Position numbers and translations under genes: made by a program. Shown here piece after piece: positions 60,475 through 64,000 of a DNA stretch of 64,000 nt. Positions within the stretch are counted from its first letter, which is position 1. Each line of letters begins with the position of its first letter. The DNA is taken from assembly GCF_009933335.1 (NCBI RefSeq), contig NZ_MAEL01000057.1, forward strand, positions 57,942-121,941, in the 5' to 3' direction. This DNA is from Candidatus Enterococcus willemsii. Lineage in GTDB: Bacteria; Bacillota; Bacilli; Lactobacillales; Enterococcaceae. The notes under the pieces are model-generated. The model did not search any database and had not been told where the DNA came from. It was given only the letters and a program-made list of their open reading frames with translations.

Positions 60475-61583
60475 AGATTGTAGAAATTCAACACATCCAA
60501 CTAAATATGCCATTAAAAAGTTCGTTTGTTACGAGTTATGGTGTGTTAAAAGAAAAAGCATTTGATTTATATTTCGTTTGTGACGAGCGAGGGAATCAAG
60601 GAATCGGTGAATTAGTTTCCTTTGAAGTACCAGATTATATCGAAGAAACAATTGTAAATGATCGCCATATCATCAAGAATTATTTATTGCCTTTGTTAAA
60701 AGGAAAAACGCTTCAATATCCAACTGATGTGTGGCAATTATTTCAAACGGTTCAAGGCAATTACATGGCAAAATCAGCAATCGAAACAGCTATCTGGGAT
60801 TTATACGCTAAAAGGCAGAAGCAACCATTGTCCTATTATTTTCCTACCACTAGAGACCGCATACCTGTTGGCGTTAGTGTAGGCATGCATGAGTCTACTG
60901 ACGCATTAATAGACGCTGTCAAAGCTTATGTTGAACAAGGATACACTCGGATTAAGTTGAAAATCAAACCAGAGAACGATTATGTCCCATTAAAAGCCAT
61001 CCGAGAAGCATTTCCAACGATTTTATTAATGGCGGACGCCAATTCTGCCTATGATAGGCAACACATGGATGCTCTAAAACGTTTAGATACATTAAATTTA
61101 TCGATGATTGAACAACCATTCCATCCACGTGATTTCGTTTTACACCAACAGTTACAGCAACAAATGCAAACAGCAATTTGCTTAGATGAAAATATCCGTA
61201 GCTTAGAAGATGTGCAAACAGCGCATGCCTTACAAAGTTGTCAAAGTATCAATCTAAAAATACCGCGTGTTGGCGGAATCACCGAAGCGCTCCGCATTGT
61301 TGAATTTTGCGACAGTCACCAGCTGACAGTTTGGCTAGGAGGGATGTTTGAATCAGGTGTTGGCCGTGCTCTAAACCTACAGTTTGCTAGTCAACAGAGT
61401 TTTCAATTTCCTGGAGATATATCGGCCTCTGATCGGTATTACTATGAAGACATCGTCACACAACCTGTGACTGTTGCACAAGGAGAGATTATTGTGCCGA
61501 GTGGAATGGGGATTGGTGTGGAATTGAACTGGGAAGTGATTCATCGAATTTGCACCTTGTCAGAAAAAATATCCCTTGAATAA
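60471..61583 (+). CDS. menC: o-Succinylbenzoate synthase
   Basis: 370 residues of the enolase superfamily. The catalytic Lys pair lies in YTRIKLKIKP, the metal ligands in LMADANSAY, SMIEQPF and ICLDENI, and the later Lys in INLKIPRVGGITEALRI. It dehydrates SHCHC to o-succinylbenzoate. The ATG at 60471 has AAAGGAG 5 nt upstream. It is the last gene of the operon. menA and a menG/ubiE methylase are absent from the window, so the product could be the demethylated quinone. Confidence 0.95.
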   Translation: MKIVEIQHIQLNMPLKSSFVTSYGVLKEKAFDLYFVCDERGNQGIGELVSFEVPDYIEETIVNDRHIIKNYLLPLLKGKTLQYPTDVWQLFQTVQGNYMAKSAIETAIWDLYAKRQKQPLSYYFPTTRDRIPVGVSVGMHESTDALIDAVKAYVEQGYTRIKLKIKPENDYVPLKAIREAFPTILLMADANSAYDRQHMDALKRLDTLNLSMIEQPFHPRDFVLHQQLQQQMQTAICLDENIRSLEDVQTAHALQSCQSINLKIPRVGGITEALRIVEFCDSHQLTVWLGGMFESGVGRALNLQFASQQSFQFPGDISASDRYYYEDIVTQPVTVAQGEIIVPSGMGIGVELNWEVIHRICTLSEKISLE

Positions 61584-61616
61584 ACTGTTAGTAGCAATTT
61601 TACTAACAGTTTTTTT
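61582..61616 (+). terminator. Terminator of the men operon
   Basis: AAACTGTTAGTA (61582-61593) pairs perfectly with TACTAACAGTTT (61601-61612), followed by T residues. Confidence 0.93.
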
Positions 61617-61620
61617 GTGA

Positions 61621-61649
61621 TTGACGCTGGAATTATTTGTTGAGATAAT
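61621..61649 (+). promoter_or_regulatory. Promoter for the 61673 GNAT gene
   Basis: TTGACG (61621-61626), 17-bp spacer, GATAAT (61644-61649). Confidence 0.75.
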
Positions 61650-61672
61650 TAAACGAAAAAGGGGGAGTGTGT

Positions 61673-62125
61673 ATGTTTGAACAGCTGAGTCAAGAAAATG
61701 CCGAAATAATAGCGAATCAATGGAAATACGAAGGGGAGTATAGTTTCTATAACTTAACGGAAGATCCTGAAGACTACGAGGAAATGCTATCACCAACTTT
61801 ACGTGCAAATCATTATTTCCAATATGTCAGAAAGGGCGAACTCATTGGTTATTTTGTTTTGGAAGAAGACGGAGAAGTACTGCTATTCGGTTTAGGATTA
61901 GCACCAGAACTAACAGGAAACGGGCACGGTTCACAATTTTTACAAGATATTTTAACCTATATTCACGAAAATTATTCACAACCTATTATTCGTTTAGGTG
62001 TTGCTGAATTTAATGTCCGTGCGCAAAAAGTCTATCGAAAAGCAGGATTTACAGTAACAAGACACTACCTACAAGAAACGAATGGCGGACAGTTCCCATT
62101 TATCGAAATGGAGAAAAATATATAG
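61673..62125 (+). CDS. GNAT-family N-acetyltransferase
   Basis: 150 residues from ATG 61673, 5 nt after GGGGGAG. Typical elements are the substrate-side YFQYVRKGELIGYFVLEEDGEVLLFGLGLAPELTGNGHGSQFLQ (acetyl-CoA loop GNGHGS) and VAEFNVRAQKVYRKAGFTVTRHY. The acceptor is unknown. It is followed closely by the DUF1697 gene, probably in one transcript. Confidence 0.88.
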   Translation: MFEQLSQENAEIIANQWKYEGEYSFYNLTEDPEDYEEMLSPTLRANHYFQYVRKGELIGYFVLEEDGEVLLFGLGLAPELTGNGHGSQFLQDILTYIHENYSQPIIRLGVAEFNVRAQKVYRKAGFTVTRHYLQETNGGQFPFIEMEKNI

Positions 62126-62141
62126 AAGGAGAGGAGAGACT

Positions 62142-62684
62142 ATGCTTTATTTTGCTTTTTTACGAGCTGTCATGCCCTCAGGTAAAAATCGTGTACCAAT
62201 GAGTGAATTACAACAGCTTTTACAAGAGAATGGATATCCTGGAGCAAAAACTTATTTACATACAGGAAATATCCTCTTAAAATCAGACCAAACTCGGGAG
62301 CAAATCGCCAAAGATATCCATCAACTAATTTTAACGCATATCGGGCCAGATTTAAGTGTGATTGTACGCACACCTGAAGAAATCAAAGAAGTCTTGCTTC
62401 ATTCGCCGTTTAAAGAACCGGATTATAACCAGAAACGAATCTTTTTCAGCTTACTAAGTGGAGAACCATTAAGTGAAGGAATTCAATCTATCCAAGATAA
62501 AATCGCGGATACCGATGAAATACTGGTTATTATACAACGTACAGCATATATGTACATTCCAGGAAATGCAACTCGTAGCAAACTAAGCAATAATTTGTTA
62601 GAAAAGAAAGGAAAAATTGTCGCAACCAGTCGTAATTATAATACATTAAGCAGAATGTTAGCATTAGCTGAGGAACACAAATAA
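62142..62684 (+). CDS. DUF1697 family protein
   Basis: 180 residues from ATG 62142, preceded by AGGAGAGG. An earlier in-frame start overlaps the preceding gene and is unlikely. The family pattern is clear: YFAFLRAVMPSGKNRVPMSEL, YPGAKTYLHTGNILL, VIVRTPEEIKEVLLHSPF and the C-terminal NATRSKLSNNLLEKKGK. DUF1697 proteins are small cytoplasmic proteins of unknown biochemical role. Confidence 0.9.
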   Translation: MLYFAFLRAVMPSGKNRVPMSELQQLLQENGYPGAKTYLHTGNILLKSDQTREQIAKDIHQLILTHIGPDLSVIVRTPEEIKEVLLHSPFKEPDYNQKRIFFSLLSGEPLSEGIQSIQDKIADTDEILVIIQRTAYMYIPGNATRSKLSNNLLEKKGKIVATSRNYNTLSRMLALAEEHK

Positions 62685-62699
62685 GGATACGATATTTTA

Positions 62700-62714
62700 A
62701 TTATGTAAACTAAA
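62700..62714 (+). repeat. Direct repeat, copy 1 (copy 2 at 63384-63398)
   Basis: ATTATGTAAACTAAA occurs exactly twice here, before and after the 62718 GNAT gene. It is AT-rich, so chance is possible. Confidence 0.5.
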
Positions 62715-62717
62715 GGA

Positions 62718-63239
62718 ATGATTACCATTTATACTCGAAAACTCCAACTAACAGATTTAGATGCTTTTCTTCAACTGCGTTTGCAAGCACTTAAAGATAC
62801 ACCTGAAGCTTTTGCCTCAAACTATCAGCGTGAAAAGAACTTTCCTAAAGAAATCTTTATTGAACGTCTACAAGCCACTGACACACAATTTACCATTGGT
62901 GGCTTTGATAATGAGCGACTTGTTGCCGTTGCAGCATTCATTAGAAACAACTATCCGCGAACGAATCATAAAGGATTAATCGTTGCTGTGTATTGTAATC
63001 CTGATTTTCGTGGCACAACAATTGCTACGGATGTATTGGTAAATTTAATTAAAGAAGCTCAACAATTAGAAAATTTAGCCGTTTTAAATTTAAGTGTCAT
63101 TTCAACGAATGTTCGAGCAAGAAAGTTCTACCAAAAATTAGGATTTAAAAAATACGGAACCGAACCAAAAGCATTATTTGATGGTGAAAAATATTTAGAC
63201 GAAGATTTATTGCAATTAGATTTAAATGAATTTAGATAA
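62718..63239 (+). CDS. GNAT-family N-acetyltransferase
   Basis: 173 residues. It begins MITIYTRKLQLTDLDAFLQLRLQALKDTPEAFAS, typical of GNATs acting on small molecules or protein N-termini. The acetyl-CoA region is VYCNPDFRGTTIATDVLV and the C-terminal part NVRARKFYQKLGFKKYGTEP. AAAGGA directly abuts the ATG, an awkward spacing, so initiation may occur a few codons later. A 15-bp direct repeat flanks this gene (62700-62714 and 63384-63398). Confidence 0.87.
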   Translation: MITIYTRKLQLTDLDAFLQLRLQALKDTPEAFASNYQREKNFPKEIFIERLQATDTQFTIGGFDNERLVAVAAFIRNNYPRTNHKGLIVAVYCNPDFRGTTIATDVLVNLIKEAQQLENLAVLNLSVISTNVRARKFYQKLGFKKYGTEPKALFDGEKYLDEDLLQLDLNEFR

Positions 63240-63383
63240 AAAACTATAAAAAAGTGAAATTTATCAAAAAATAACGTTTTTACGTATTTTTAACGTTCAG
63301 GAGGGAGGTTTTTAATGATTTTAAGTAATAAAGTTACTTAAAGACAATCTTTGTTTCTTCATATATAACTTTGTATAATATAT

Positions 63384-63398
63384 ATTATGTAAACTAAA
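63384..63398 (+). repeat. Direct repeat, copy 2 (copy 1 at 62700-62714)
   Basis: Same 15 bases as copy 1. It lies just after a TTTGTATAATA promoter-like stretch (TATAAT near 63374) that points rightward into a region without a rightward gene. Confidence 0.5.
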
Positions 63399-63436
63399 AT
63401 ATATTATTTTTTTTTAAAGATATCATTCAGCAACTA

Positions 63437-63468
63437 TTTTTCCCTCTTTTCCCTCTTTTCCCCCTCTT
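63437..63468. repeat. Polypyrimidine tract with three tandem 9-11-bp units
   Basis: TTTTTCCCTC, TTTTCCCTC and TTTTCCCCCTC follow one another without any purine. The opposite strand is a run of GAGGG-like purine blocks. Confidence 0.7.
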
Positions 63469-63516
63469 GAAGTCACATTTTTAGACTAAATTCAGTATAA
63501 AATACAAAATCAACTT

Positions 63517-63555
63517 AAAAACTAGAGTTATGGAAGAAAAATATTCCATAACTCT
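63517..63555 (-). terminator. Terminator of the leftward membrane-protein gene
   Basis: AGAGTTATGGAA (63524-63535) pairs perfectly with TTCCATAACTCT (63544-63555). On the minus strand the stem is followed by a T run (complement of A residues at 63517-63521). Confidence 0.8.
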
Positions 63556-63582
63556 TAATAATTAACCTATTTACAATCATTT

Positions 63583-64000
63583 TCACAATTCAGTTTTTTC
63601 TAGTGATTCTGCTGTTGATTCACAGTGTAAACCAACAGCATTATTTTCTTCTTTTATCTCGATAGCTCGAGTTAGACTCTTCTTTAAATATTCTTTCATG
63701 TGAGGATCATCAATTTGTTCATTTTTGTAAATTGAAATAAATATCACTAAAACGAGCAGAATAACCAGAATAATATAGTTTAATACAGGATGTTGAATAA
63801 CATTAACTATAATATTTCTAATGGTAAATTTTTCCGTAACTACTTTGAAACTATTATTGTTGTCGACTAGCATATTAGATATCTTGACTATTATTGGTAT
63901 AATTATAGAAGTAATTATTAGTTTGATAATTGGTTTAATAAAAAAAATTAATCCATTCTTTTTAGGTTCTAACTCAAGAAAAGATAACAAATTTTTTAAC
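63583..64000 (-). CDS. Membrane protein of unknown function, probably cut by the window edge
   Basis: The frame stays open to the window end. The first possible start inside (TTG at 63988-63990) has no ribosome site, so the true start is probably outside. Two hydrophobic stretches are visible (about residues 15-40 and 68-87 counted from that TTG: FFIKPIIKLIITSIIIPIIV and YIILVILLVLVIFISIY). A hydrophilic C-terminal tail follows, with KEYLKKSLTRAIEIKEENN. I do not recognise a family. Its A+T-rich codon use differs from the men genes upstream and hints at accessory DNA. Confidence 0.55.
   Translation of the reverse strand, partial: LKNLLSFLELEPKKNGLIFFIKPIIKLIITSIIIPIIVKISNMLVDNNNSFKVVTEKFTIRNIIVNVIQHPVLNYIILVILLVLVIFISIYKNEQIDDPHMKEYLKKSLTRAIEIKEENNAVGLHCESTAESLEKTEL

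Larger units (their letters stand above)
63240..63582. other. AT-rich intergenic region with small ORF, hairpin and pyrimidine tract
   Basis: This 343-bp gap has no ordinary gene. An AGGAGGGAGG site (63299-63308) precedes an 8-codon ORF (63315-63341, MILSNKVT). TTAAGTAA (63321-63328) and TTACTTAA (63334-63341) form a perfect hairpin inside that ORF. A pure pyrimidine tract of 32 nt (63437-63468) is built from three near-identical TTTTCCCTC units. The terminator of the leftward gene lies at 63517-63555. Confidence 0.6.

Noticed and set aside
63437..63468. CRISPR-like repeat array
   Set aside because: The repeats are contiguous 9-11-bp pyrimidine units without spacers, and no cas genes are present.

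Overview
The window is a low-GC Gram-positive (Firmicutes, Lactobacillales) chromosome segment. It most resembles Enterococcus or a close relative. The evidence is a recU-pbp1a pair next to ypsA, gpsB and a B-type RNase P RNA; an EbsA-like gene beside fhs; a T-box before alaS; a PyrR-attenuated pyr operon using the PyrK/PyrDB form of dihydroorotate dehydrogenase; a complete aromatic amino acid operon; and a menaquinone (probably demethylmenaquinone) operon. The assignment to genus is inference from gene content. I saw no phage, IS element, CRISPR array, tRNA or rRNA.

Layout. 1-2.5 kb: cell-wall and division genes (pbp1a fragment, recU, ypsA, gpsB) and rnpB. 2.5-11.4 kb: housekeeping and poorly known genes (RNA methyltransferase, M32 carboxypeptidase, HD hydrolase, VanZ-RDD fusion, DEAD helicase, a uracil/hypoxanthine-DNA glycosylase fused to a GNAT acetyltransferase, and a protein with a formylglycine-generating-enzyme-like motif). 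11.4-19.9 kb: T-box/alaS, cation efflux, cardiolipin synthase, an RNase H-like protein, ebsA and fhs. 19.9-20.6 kb: a gene-poor gap with decayed coding traces. 20.6-23.1 kb: a small membrane protein, a HEPN-like/CBS protein, lspA and rluD. 23.1-34.8 kb: pyrR-pyrP-pyrB-pyrC-carA-carB-pyrK-pyrDB-pyrF-pyrE behind a PyrR-type attenuator. 34.8-39.7 kb: a diguanylate cyclase, an alpha-carbonic anhydrase, rqcH and an unknown anchored protein. 39.7-42.7 kb: trpXYZ transporter. 43.1-51.1 kb: aroE-aroF-aroB-aroC-tyrA-aroA-aroK-pheA. 51.2-53.9 kb: LCP ligase, DegV and a histidine phosphatase. 54.0-61.6 kb: menI (divergent) and menB-E-F-D-H-C. 61.6-64 kb: two GNATs, a DUF1697 protein and an unknown membrane protein cut by the window edge.

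The most striking signal is a matched pair of translation-coupled attenuators. trpXYZ is preceded by an 18-residue leader peptide carrying two Trp codons, and the aro operon by an 18-residue leader peptide whose tail carries three Tyr and two Phe codons. Both are followed by mutually exclusive hairpins laid out like the enterobacterial trp attenuator (1:2 / 2:3 / 3:4 / terminator 4:5), and both have a second terminator-like hairpin just downstream. In this phylum such operons are normally under T-box or TRAP control, and no T-box motif is present in either leader. Together the two devices would tie Trp import and Phe/Tyr synthesis to the charging of the matching tRNAs. Menaquinone synthesis draws on the same chorismate pool.
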